Below, one piece after another: positions 8,986 through 17,134 of a stretch of 28,393 nt of DNA. How positions within the stretch are numbered: the first letter of the stretch is position 1; each line of letters begins with the position of its first letter. The notes beneath the pieces are model-generated. The model was not told the origin of the DNA and made no database searches. It saw only the letters and a list, made by a program, of their open reading frames with translations. The position numbers and the translations under genes were made by a program. The stretch covers positions 2,024,623 through 2,053,015 of the forward strand of contig BFEA01000219.1 of the NCBI GenBank assembly GCA_003427395.1, given 5' to 3'. Source of the stretch: Chara braunii. Its lineage: Eukaryota > Streptophyta > Charophyceae > Charales > Characeae.

Positions 8986-10092
8986 CGACCGTACATGGGT
9001 TGCGACCAGGAAAACTCGATTGAGGTGATGGAGAAGTTGGCGGGCTACAAGAAGTTGTTCGTCGACTGGAGAAACAAGGTTCTCTCCGTGTTGAATGGAA
9101 GCAGACTCAAGAGTCGGGAAGTCGCACTTGCCGAAGGCATCGTTCACATTAAATGGAAAGACACGGGGGACGTGACATCCATCGCGCCATTCGCCAACGA
9201 CCCTTTAGAGGCGGACATCAGGGGCGCAGAGCTGAAGGAGGCAGTGGCTGCCACAAAGAGCCACATGTTCGTCCTAGATCTGTGCGAGCCGGTTGACCTC
9301 AAACTGTGGAAGCCCCAAGCGTGGGAGACTTTGAATTCCTATCTTCAGACGTGGTGTCCCTCGCATTGGACTCTCGTTGTTTTCGTGCCGCGGCAGCACA
9401 ACCTGTCGTTTCTCGCCAGCATGCACCATCTATCTTTCGTCAAGCTGTTGGAAGGGAAGTGGGTGCGGAAAGTGCAGCGAAAAAAAAGTTTCCCCGTTGG
9501 GAACAATTTGTACACGGAGGAAGACCGCATGTACATCCTCTTCAAGGGTGACGATTTGCGCGTCAACACGTCCGTGGTCTACGAGGGAAACCTGCCCACG
9601 GGTGCCGCTGCTGCGGTGCGATTGCCTCAGAGGGTCACCCAGACGGATGTGTCCGAGATTCCTTTCACGCCTTGCGACTGCTGGCTGGTGGCGCCTGAAC
9701 GACAGGGCAGCGTCTACGGGGATATGGAACGCAATCCGACCCAATTCGTCGGTCTTCTTGATTTTGTTGGCAAGAAGGGAGAGGGTGTTGTGTTCCTTTG
9801 GAAACCACATGCGCGAAGCGTCTGGGAGCTTCTGAAGGCCGGCCGACACGTTGTTGCAATGGAAGGGGACTCCGACCTCTTGCAATTCACGATGCAGGTG
9901 GTGAAAAGCAAGGTCAATTCGAGTGGGCACAATTGTGAGTTCATGGTCGTGAGGCCAACACGGGATAAGGTGTGGAGCAAGAAGACGGATATGTGGTTCA
10001 AGTTGAGCGAGAGGAAGAGGAACAAGATATACGATTTCTTGTTCCTTCAAACGCGTCCGAGGAGGGACACTGACGCCGAGTACATCCGCTAG
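8986..10092 (+). pseudogene. Degenerate N4/N6 DNA methyltransferase-like domain
   Basis: About 368 codons, open between the TGA at 8983 and the TAG at 10090. The order resembles circularly permuted amino-methyltransferases (catalytic motif before the SAM motif). FVLDLCEPVDLKLW at about 9268-9309 lies where DPPY/W is expected, followed by a helix, then the strand WTLVVFVPRQ. After about 120 residues comes MERNPTQFVGLLDF, then GVVFLWKPHARSVWELL in place of the Gly-rich 'vlDpFaGSGttg' SAM loop, then GRHVVAMEGDSD, matching the 'GRrfigiEld' motif. The catalytic DPPY and the SAM-loop glycines are missing, so enzymatic methylation is unlikely; the domain may be a dead paralogue used for DNA binding. 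A 96-bp piece of it (9359-9454) reappears at 16790-16885 because of an assembly artefact. Confidence 0.4.
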
Positions 10093-10629
10093 AAGGACCA
10101 CATGTTGGCACTGCTCGACAACTACCACTTCGCCTCCCGCATGAACGCGAAGACGTTTATCGAAAGGTTGAAGTCGTTGTTCTTCGTGGAGTCCGAGGAG
10201 CAGTTGAAGTTAGCCAGTTGCGCTTCCCTGATCTCCACTGACGACGAGGAAGCCATAGGTGTGGAGTTTGTCGCCAACGCGAAGGAGGAGGAGAGCGACA
10301 CGGAGAGCATTGACCTGCAGTACGACCTGCCTCCGGCGGACCATGGCCGAGGGTCCTCGTCGGCCGGTCCGTCACCAAGCGCTGCAGCCCTCGTGTCACC
10401 ATTGGCCAAACCGGCACCGGGCACCACGCCGATGAAGTTGCTGGAGAGACTTAGAGCTCTGGCCGCCCCCCCGCCCGCTTTGCGTCCCGGGTCCGTTGTC
10501 CCGCCCGATCATCCGTCTTGGAAGGATGACAACATCCACTTCCTGCTTGAACCACAACGTCATTCACCTGAGCAAGACTGGGGCCAGAACATGGTTTGGC
10601 ATCCAGGAGTCATCCAGCCAGCGATATGA
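10093..10629 (+). pseudogene. Ser/Pro/Ala-rich continuation of the large broken gene
   Basis: 178 codons from the TAG at 10090 to the TGA at 10627, in the same frame. The beginning (DNYHFASRMNAKTFIERL) looks helical and may close the preceding fold. An acidic stretch (KEEESDTESIDLQYD) and a Ser/Ala/Pro-rich linker follow, then PSWKDDNIHFLLEPQRH near the end. No domain recognised. Confidence 0.4.
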
Positions 10630-11586
10630 AATGGCGAGTGGGTCATGGCCGTGGCAATCCCGGGCGCGGGATGGGTGTCATTCCCACGCGAGTCGAAGTC
10701 CAACTTCCTGCACCTCGCGAGGATTTCGGTCGTCCAGAAAGTGAAGGTTGAAAATGACACTTTAGCACCCGGCGACCTGTCCTTCATTTCCATTGCCGGT
10801 CGACTGTTTGACGAGATTCAGGACAAGTGCTGGTTGGAATTGACGGAGGACTACTACGAGCTCGACACGAGTCCGTTGAAGGGCATGGTGGACTGGAAAG
10901 TGGCCCCTCCCAGTGGGCCGGACGGTGGTTCCGGGGGGGGGTCACCTGGAAGCGGAGGGGATGGGGGTGGCGACGCAAGGGGTGGCAAAGGAATCCCGCC
11001 TATGGGGGAGAGAGGGTCTCACGGCCGCAATACGACACCGGAAGGCAGCGCCAGGGTGGCGGGTTTCGCCGTCGACCGGACTCCGTCGACCGGCACCCGG
11101 CCCGAGGACACGACACACTCCGCCGACCCCCAGACTTCGTCTGTGGGCTCAGCGAAGGACACGTTGGCCGCCTTGGTTGCTCTGGGCATTCGCTCGGCCG
11201 GAAAGCCGAAGTCTGCCGGGATCCGAACTAGGTCAGGTGAGGAGCCGCCAGAGCGGTCCGGAAAGCGAAGCTGCTCGGGGCCGGGGGATCCAAGCACGGA
11301 TCGAGAAATTCGCAGCATTGCGGCGCGGGACGGAGACGTTGGAACGGTGTCGCCTGCGCGGGAGCGACGATCGCAAGGATTGCAGCGGGAGGCTGCAAGT
11401 GCAGGGTCCGGCGACACGGAGACCACAAAGTCCGCCGAGATCCAAACTTCATCGAGCGGGGGGTGTCGTCCAGGGATTGTCGTGCCGTTGAGAGGGGCAG
11501 CGTGCATGGGGACGGAAGGGCGGTCCTCGCGATTCGGCACGGGTACCGCAGAAGGGGACGAGTTTCGTGGGAGGGAAGTAGGGTAG
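10630..11586 (+). pseudogene. Continuation with Gly-rich region and two embedded 22-mers
   Basis: Open from the TGA at 10627 to the TAG at 11584. The first about 90 codons look folded (NGEWVMAVAIPGAGWVSF, KCWLELTEDYYELDTSPL). Then comes a Gly-rich run (about 10915-10990) and a charged low-complexity stretch. Two copies of the 22-bp near-palindrome lie in frame (11209-11230 and 11428-11449) and read KSAGIRT and KSAEIQT. This suggests either that the repeat was inserted into coding DNA or that this tail was built from repeat sequence. Confidence 0.4.
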
Positions 11587-11880
11587 GAAACGGAGGAACA
11601 GAAGGGAGCGCAAGAAGGGGAGGAAGAAGGGGAAGAAGAGGTGGAAGGGGAGGAAGCAGGAGAAACGGAGCTAATTGATTTGTTTGAAGGAAGGGAGGGT
11701 GCCGGGTCTGGAGAGGACGAAGTGGAACACAGTGAGGACGATGCTGGATCTGGAGAGTCGTCTGACGAGTTCGGACAACTGTACGGAGAGCATCACGAGG
11801 ATGATGTCGACGACGATGCCACGACAATAGAGATGGAGACACAAGTGGTCAGCAGCCTTTCCGCAGAGCCTGAAGATTAA
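11587..11880 (+). pseudogene. Acidic Glu/Asp-rich tail of the large broken gene
   Basis: 97 codons from the TAG at 11584 to the TAA at 11878. The segment is dominated by Glu, Gly and Asp (EEEGEEEVEGEEAGE; SGEDEVEHSEDDAGSGESSD; HHEDDVDDD). Such acidic tails are common in chromatin- or nuclear-associated proteins. The next codons (AVRPLTFVVDLQHRFDEAS) continue protein-like in the same frame, so the TAA may be another secondary stop rather than the true end. Confidence 0.4.
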
Positions 11881-12267
11881 GCGGTCCGACCACTCACGTT
11901 TGTTGTCGACTTGCAGCACCGGTTCGACGAGGCTTCCGTCGCTATCAGCCCGTTTGAAAAAAGTCGACGTATAAGCATCGACGAAGTTATCGACGGTATC
12001 CTCGGCAACCACAACGTGTCAGCCCATCCGTCCGCAACTGCCAACATCGCATCTTCTGTGGCAGCTGCCCTCGCTTCGTCGCCGCCGAAGTCTCTGGTGC
12101 TGCAGGCCACCCTTGCCGCCGAAGGGGAAGGCGAGTGCGGTGGAGGACAGCATTTGACGTCCCCAAAAAAATCGAGGTTCGGCGGTCAGGCTCTCGACGT
12201 GCTCGCTTTGCCTGTGCGAAATTCACCATCGAAGGAGCGGAGAGAGAAACAGACTGGTAAACCTTGA
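11881..12267 (+). pseudogene. Last in-frame segment of the large broken gene
   Basis: 128 codons after the TAA at 11878, same frame, ending in TGA at 12265-12267. FVVDLQHRFDEASVAISPF and RRISIDEVIDGILGNHN look like real protein with helices; the remainder is Ala/Ser-rich and ends in a basic stretch (SPSKERREKQTGKP) that could be a nuclear-localisation patch. No known domain. Confidence 0.35.
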
Positions 12268-12434
12268 AGAACGCCTACGCATTCGGATGTCGCCGGATTA
12301 CAGTTCGCGCTATACACGCGACGACTATCCACACTGTCTGTGCATACGGGAAGTTCCGGGTGCCGGCATGCTATAGCCAGAAGCCCTTCCTACTCGAGCT
12401 CATCAGCTTGTCTGTGACTCGGCCGGGTTGCTAG
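12267..12434 (+). pseudogene. Possible frameshifted C-terminal tail
   Basis: Frame 3 from 12267 to the TAG at 12432-12434 reads a plausible short peptide (including YGKFRVPACYSQKPFLLELI) that begins just where the main frame stops. This would need one frameshift or an unrecognised intron. It could also be chance. Confidence 0.2.
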
Positions 12435-12506
12435 TCGAGGGCGGCGAAAACTTCGTCCAAAACCTTACACTCCATCCAAGGAAGGATCTGACCCGGCTAA
12501 GGAAGT

Positions 12507-13186
12507 GGCCAAGGTGCTAAGAAAGTGGCCAAGTACATGGACTGACAGTTTTCCCTTCTCGGGAGAAGTGCCGGTTTTAGTCCGTCGGGATCTGAACTTC
12601 CTTTGTCGATGCGTGATGTGGTCAGTCTCAGTGGGGATAGTGTGTTGAAAAGTCCGTCGCAGTCCGAACTTCGGGGATTGCTGGCCTACGACTTCTGTGA
12701 GTTGTGGTGGTTTTCCTTTGCAAAGTGCGGGGGGTGATAAGCTCGAATGTTGCAGTCGTTTTGTTTTCCAGTCACACAACCGCACCTAGGTGCACATGAC
12801 CACCTGAGATCAGGGTCCTGTGGTTGCAGAGGTCTTGCTTGACTGTAGGCCAAGGTGCTAAGAAAGTGGCCAATACATGGACTGACAATTTTTCCTTCTC
12901 GGGAATAGTGCCGGTTTTAGTCCGCCGGGACCCGAACTTCCTTTGTCGATGCGTGATGTGGTCAGTCTCAGTGGGGCTGGTGTGTTCAAAAGTCCGCCGC
13001 AGTCCGAACTTTGCGGATTGCTGGCCTCCGGCTTCTGTGAGTTGTGGTGGTTTTCCTTTGCGAAGTGCGGGGGTGATAAGCTCGGATGTTGCAGTCATTT
13101 TGTTTTCCAGTTGCACAACCGCACCTGGGTACACATGACCACACGAGATCAGGGTCCTGTGGTCGGAAAGGTCCTGCTTGACTGTT
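12507..13186. repeat. 341-bp tandem duplication, two copies
   Basis: Copies at about 12507-12847 and 12848-13186 align throughout at an offset of 341 bp (GGCCAAGGTGCTAAGAAAGT; TTTTAGTCCGYCGGGA; GTGGTCAGTCTCAGTGGGG; TTCTGTGAGTTGTGGTGG; ATCAGGGTCCTGTGG). Each carries two 22-mers, at 12578-12599 and 12650-12671, and at 12918-12939 and 12990-13011. Open frames on both strands inside the unit are repeated with it and are not convincing genes. Confidence 0.9.
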
Positions 13187-13260
13187 GCGTTTGTACGAAT
13201 GTATGGTTCTCATTTTTCGTTTTGTCTTTCTTCTGTTGTACAGGGGTGGTGTCGTCTTGA

Positions 13261-13437
13261 ACACGGAGGTCCTCCAAATATCCAGAGCACATATTGCAAA
13301 AAGTCCCCGGGTTGAGTAAAAAACACAAGGATATGTTAAAGGCATCAGGGGTTGATGTCAAGATCGGGAAGAAGGAGTACACCATTGCCATTGAGGAATG
13401 TCTTTCCCTTCTTGCCCCAGACAAAGGGACATATCCA
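13261..13437 (+). pseudogene. Possible upstream exon of the ULP1-like gene
   Basis: A splice-acceptor-like TTCTTCTGTTGTACAG ends at 13243. Frame 1 is then protein-like from about 13261 to a TGA at 13438 (YPEHILQKVPGLSKKHKDM; KIGKKEYTIAIEECLSLL). Past the TGA it continues in frame to a TAG at 13510. A donor-like GTGAGT begins at 13443 and a TGCAG acceptor-like site ends at 13565, so an intron of about 123 bp could join this to the protease domain, but the TGA would still interrupt the exon. Tentative. Confidence 0.3.
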
Positions 13438-13535
13438 TGATTTGTGAGTAGGGGTCAGGCCATGTATGAGAAGTACTTAGCAACGCGTCATGCACCGGGG
13501 GACAATGTCTAGAACTTCGTTTCTCACTACACCAC

Positions 13536-14279
13536 GTGTCCTTTGCTCGATGTTGTGTAGTGCAGGCAACAAGTGCAGCACGCGGAAAAAGTTTCGCTGC
13601 GACGATTGTGCCTCTGAGCTTGCGGGTTTTCGATGACATTGTACGAGGCTCGGTGCCGTCTAACACTATTCTCTCTATACTGGGCGATAGTCGATTTCGG
13701 ATTGCAGCAAAAGTTCTCCTCACCCTCGTGCATGTCAACGGCAGGGTGAATGATGAGGTGGTCAATTTCTATATGGCGTTGTTGGGGTCGACCGCATGTG
13801 GGTCACGTGACATCTCTTCATGCGTTCAAGTCTTCAACTTTAATTCGTTCTTCTTCAGTAAACTGCAACTTCAAGGACATAGTGGGGTGCAGAAGTGGGC
13901 TAAATACGTAGATTTGCTTCGTTACGATATTATCTTCGTTCCTGTCCACAAAGATGATGATCACTGGATCCTCGTTTCCGTCAACATGAGAGATAATGTT
14001 CTCGAAATTTTTGATTATTTTCCTCGTATTGTAGTTGATTCTAGTTTTTACCTTAGTGTTTTCGGGTTGATTGTGCAGTATTTGGAACGTCAAACATCAC
14101 ATAGGCGGTCGGGTAGGAATTGGAAGTCCATGGTGGGAAATGTTGTGGTGGATGGAGTTTCGAGACAAGTGGATGGAGCAAGCTGTGGTGTGTTCATGTT
14201 GATGTATGCGACGTTGTTGCAACATGGAGATCGACCGCCTTTCCGGTTCTCTTGTAAAGATATTCCGCTTCTTAGATGA
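13536..14279 (+). CDS. ULP1-type (C48) SUMO-protease-like domain protein
   Basis: The open frame runs to TGA at 14277-14279. It has no ATG near its start (first codon GTG at 13536), and coding may begin at a splice acceptor ending at 13565. Numbering from 13536, VNGRVNDEVVNFYMALLG (about residues 67-84) matches the ULP1 'WLnDevInfYl.lL' motif. The likely catalytic residues are His143 in DDHWILVSVN (13962), Asp160 in EIFDYF (14013), Gln211 (14166) and Cys217 in GASCGVFMLMYA (14184), in the right order and spacing. ULP1-like proteases cleave SUMO-type conjugates. In plants many copies ride inside Mutator-type and CACTA transposons, which fits this repeat-filled setting better than a host gene. 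It is probably the 3' end of an element gene that may include the large frame upstream. Confidence 0.6.
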   Translation: MSFARCCVVQATSAARGKSFAATIVPLSLRVFDDIVRGSVPSNTILSILGDSRFRIAAKVLLTLVHVNGRVNDEVVNFYMALLGSTACGSRDISSCVQVFNFNSFFFSKLQLQGHSGVQKWAKYVDLLRYDIIFVPVHKDDDHWILVSVNMRDNVLEIFDYFPRIVVDSSFYLSVFGLIVQYLERQTSHRRSGRNWKSMVGNVVVDGVSRQVDGASCGVFMLMYATLLQHGDRPPFRFSCKDIPLLR

Positions 14280-14769
14280 CAATTAGCATCATGTGTCTTA
14301 GAACCTCGTTGTCTTTGATGAATTTGATTGACTTCGAAACTTTTTTTTAAGGTGTTTCATTCGTTGATCGTTAAATTTCGTAAATCGAGACATTATTCAA
14401 CTGTCCTTCTGCCAGAGGCATTGCTTTCTTTTATCGTTCCGAGTTCGCATTATCTACGACAAGCTCAATGCATGTCCTGCGTCATGTATGGGCTTTGTAA
14501 TCTATGTCACGTAATGTTCCATGTTCCGAATTCTATTCAAGTTGAAGTATTGTGTTTCATGTTTCGAATTTTGTTCAACTGGAAGTGTAAACATGATTGT
14601 GAAACTGGTTGGTGGATGAATGAGAAATCTCATCTTATATGGAATTGGTCAGTGGATGCCCAAACCTTCTTTGCATAACCATTTGAAATGCGGATATTCA
14701 TCGCGATGGAGCACAATTTAATCTAATTCAATCTAATTACATTGCTAATTTTGTTTACAAAAGTTCAAC
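14280..14769. other. AT-rich stretch without a supported gene
   Basis: Follows the protease stop. One open frame (14328-14678) lacks any recognisable domain. The sequence is T-rich with short repeats (CATGTTCCGAATTCTATTCA / CATGTTTCGAATTTTGTTCA). It may be the 3' untranslated region and terminal part of an element. Confidence 0.4.
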
Positions 14770-15185
14770 AACTATGGATGTCAGCAAACTTTCGCATTTG
14801 GGGCGATTGGGCGGGCATGCCTATGTACAAACACTGCAGTCAAAAATGAATTCGTAAAAAAGAGGACAGTGTCACAATATAGTTGCTGTGTCTTTCATCA
14901 CATTTATGAAATTGAAGTTTGACAAGTTAGGATCACAGCACAGTTCCGCATAGGGTTCCGTTGGCGTGCTAATCGTTGTTCGTTTATGAAGTTTGACTAC
15001 TATGGATCGCAACACACTTCCCCACAGGATCACCAACATGTTTTTGATGTTCAACAAGTAAGGATCCCAACACACTTCCACATTTGGGATTTCATTTATG
15101 AAGTTTCACAAGTATGGATCTCAGCACGCTTCTGCATGTGGTGGCGGGTTTTTGATGTTCAACAAGTAAGGATCCCAACCCCTGG
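14770..15185 (-). repeat. Cluster of six diverged 22-mers
   Basis: Copies at 14770-14791, 14924-14945, 14998-15019, 15056-15077, 15110-15131 and 15164-15185 (the last with its end lost). The pattern AAGTWNGGATCNCARCACRCTT has the same length and keeps the same AAGT, GGATC and ACTT positions as the reverse complement of the 22-mer seen elsewhere. The flanks are also shared (TTGATGTTCAA before, and CATTTGGG- or GCATGTGG-like sequence after). I infer a related but older subfamily whose palindromic arms have partly decayed. Confidence 0.55.
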
Positions 15186-15881
15186 ATGGGCATGCCTACG
15201 TTGCTTAGGCAGCAGGCAAAAAATAATTCGTTAGAAAAAGGACACAGTATAATGTCCTATTTTAACGAATAACGTGTTGTATGCCCTTAGGGCATAATTA
15301 GGACATGCTCACACGAGGACTTCTCTAAATGTATCTGACAACAATTACAACGAGACTCAGATGCATATGACTGCAATTATGTCCACATCTTATAACAAAC
15401 AGTCCTAGAGCCTCTTTGACACCACTTGAAAACACTCGAGTTTCAAGTGCACACTATACGAAAAATTGTGATTAATTTACACTTAAAGGGGTATGAGATC
15501 AAGTGAGTTCTGGTACAAGGACTGAAAGCCTGGACCGGCGTCTTATCTGTTGAGGGGAGGAGGTTTGGATAGCAGGCGGGTTCAGTTTTGACCCTTGGCT
15601 TTTCTGATTTCAGGGTTGACCGTAGGGAGATGGTTTTCGTATGTAGGTGTCCATGGGTTTTCCTAAAATTTTCTGAATTCTTTTAATTCTCAGATTGTTA
15701 AATGAAAAAAAAAAAAAAAGGTTGCTCTTGGCGGTCTTAAGAATGCCTTAGGATTCTGGGTACTTCTTGCAAACTCATTTTAGCCTTCTTTGATGCTGTT
15801 ATATTCATGGACCTGCGTTTTTTTAATGCCAGAACGACACTGGTTGGTGCTGGGGGGTTGCCCTGTAACCTTTTAAGCCCA
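15186..15881. other. Spacer without a supported gene
   Basis: AT-rich sequence with a run of 16 A at about 15703-15719 preceded by TCAGATTGTTAAATG. Short open frames are not convincing. The A-run could be the tail of a retroposed sequence, but no body or target-site duplication was recognised. The stretch ends at the start of the 5' LTR. Confidence 0.4.
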
Positions 15882-16443
15882 TGCACCCATGTGACGAACC
15901 AATTCCTGTTCCGCGCGATTTTTTGCGCGACGACAATGAGGCGTCCTAAGCTGGGAAGGTTGGCCCAATTATGGGAAATGGGATCCAACTGGAAAATTGC
16001 ATCGGTGTCCTTGTTTGTTCTTCTTTTTACGTCGCTTCTTTTGGATGGTTGGGGCCAGGGCTGGGCAAGTCCCGGGATGGTCGATTGAGTGGCTGGAACG
16101 CCGACGGAGGCGCAATTAATGATGGTTGACGTCGCTTCTTTCTTATGTCGGGTTTTCGGCACGGTGATCGCGCTAGAGTTTTGCTTCTTTCTTTTTGAGC
16201 GTAACTGTAATTTTGGGCAGGGCGCCCTTGTAACTGTGTCTTTCGTCTTGAGCTTCGTCTTTCCCGCCCTCTCTCTTCTTTGTTGTGTATAGTTGGCCCA
16301 CGACTGCATGATCGGATCGATGGATGGAGAGTGCCTACATCCCCCCTCCACGCCTCGATCTGGCCATGCAGAACGTAGGCACTCCCTCCCCTTCTCTCTC
16401 TCTAAGTCCTTGCAATTCCGTGTTCTTCGCGCATGCATGCACG

Positions 16444-16450
16444 CTATAAA
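16444..16450 (+). promoter_or_regulatory. TATA box of the 5' LTR
   Basis: CTATAAA followed by TTTCGG, conserved at the same place in the 3' LTR (27988-27994). The upstream CATGCATGCACG is also conserved. It is the likely promoter for the element's RNA, with the start expected about 25-35 bp downstream, near TACCTCTCTTAAAAAGG. Confidence 0.6.
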
Positions 16451-16711
16451 TTTCGGTTGCGCGATTAGATACCTCTCTTAAAAAGGTTGTTGGAAGCTCG
16501 GGGTAGCGCGATCAGTGAGGGTCGGCTCACGAGCGAAGCAAGAGGTGAGTTGAAGTGGGAGTTGGGTGACTCGATGAGCTGGTGCTAAATGTGCGGGGTT
16601 GACGCGTGGGGCTACGACGGACTGTAGCGCGCGGGCGAACCCGACGGGCACAGGAGGACTAAGCGGGGTGACAACTTCCTGGGTTGGTGTGTGACGACGG
16701 ACTCTCCGCAT

Positions 16712-16713
<2 letters not shown>

Positions 16714-16744
<31 letters not shown>
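16714..16744. repeat. (GA)n microsatellite
   Basis: A GA dinucleotide run of about 31 bp followed by TTGAGA. A second, longer GA run (16888-16958), also followed by TTGAGA, is probably the same genomic locus duplicated in the assembly; see the artefact entry. Confidence 0.8.
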
Positions 16745-16746
<2 letters not shown>

Positions 16747-16750
16747 GAGA

Positions 16751-16886
16751 CTGTCTCTTATACACATCTAGATGTGTATAAGAGACAGGCCTCGCATTGG
16801 ACTCTCGTTGTTTTCGTGCCGCGGCAGCACAACCTGTCGTTTCTCGCCAGCATGCACCATCTATCTTTCGTCAAGCTGTTGGAAGN

Positions 16887-16960
<74 letters not shown>

Positions 16961-16964
16961 GAGA
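16751..16964. other. Assembly artefact: Nextera mate-pair junction and misplaced sequence
   Basis: 16751-16769 is CTGTCTCTTATACACATCT and 16770-16788 is its exact reverse complement. Together they are the Tn5/Nextera mosaic-end pair left when mate-pair fragments are circularised. It is followed by 96 bp (16790-16885) identical to 9359-9454, then an N at 16886 and a second GA tract with the same TTGAGA flank. This is an unclipped mate-pair read used to fill the gap, not biology. Confidence 0.95.
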
Positions 16965-17113
16965 TGGATGGACATGGGATTGCAATTTTCTTTGTGTTTC
17001 TCAATCTTGTATATAAGTTTTGATCTCGGCTTCGGGCGATCTGCCCTTATTTTTCGATTCGACATTTTTTCTGGCTTCCGCCTTTGACTAACGCTTTTCT
17101 CGTTTTTCGATCC

Positions 17114-17134
17114 TTTTTTTTTTTTTTTTTTTTT
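17114..17134. repeat. T21 homopolymer
   Basis: A run of 21 T inside the 5' LTR. Its length is unreliable in short-read assemblies. Confidence 0.8.

Larger units (their letters stand above)
6634..12267 (+). pseudogene. Large broken gene: ParB-like domain plus degenerate DNA methyltransferase-like protein
   Basis: One reading frame can be followed from the ATG at 6634 to the TGA at 12265-12267 (1,878 codons). It is cut by in-frame stops at 7474 (TAG), 8131 (TAG), 8983 (TGA), 10090 (TAG), 10627 (TGA), 11584 (TAG) and 11878 (TAA). Protein-like sequence resumes in the same frame straight after each stop and I see no frameshift. Order along the protein: unknown N-terminal region; low-complexity linker; ParB/Srx-like domain; basic/charged linker; a fold resembling N4/N6 DNA methyltransferases with both key motifs degenerate; Ser/Pro-rich linker; a further possibly folded region (about 10640-10900); Gly-rich and acidic tails. 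ParB-methyltransferase fusions are known in phages and bacteria. Its presence here among repeats suggests a mobile-element gene. It is either a decayed copy or a frame that needs stop suppression; decay is simpler. Domain calls are from pattern reading only. Confidence 0.6.

Noticed and set aside
6634-12267. Genetic code change in which TAG and TAA encode Gln
   Set aside because: TGA interrupts the same frame twice, and the retrotransposon genes show ordinary frameshift decay; a code change would not explain both.
14770-15185. CRISPR-like array of short repeats
   Set aside because: The repeats are diverged, spacing is irregular, the context is eukaryotic and no cas genes are present.
15737-16438. 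233-codon minus-strand open frame
   Set aside because: It lies across the LTR start, is low in recognisable structure, and is not kept open in the 3' LTR.
16751-16788. Perfect 38-bp palindrome that could pass as terminal inverted repeats or a regulatory hairpin
   Set aside because: It is exactly two Nextera/Tn5 mosaic ends head to head, so it is a library-preparation remnant.
16684-17087. Several overlapping open frames with Arg/Glu or Ser/Leu repeats on both strands
   Set aside because: They are translations of the GA microsatellite, the adapter and the misplaced 96-bp copy.
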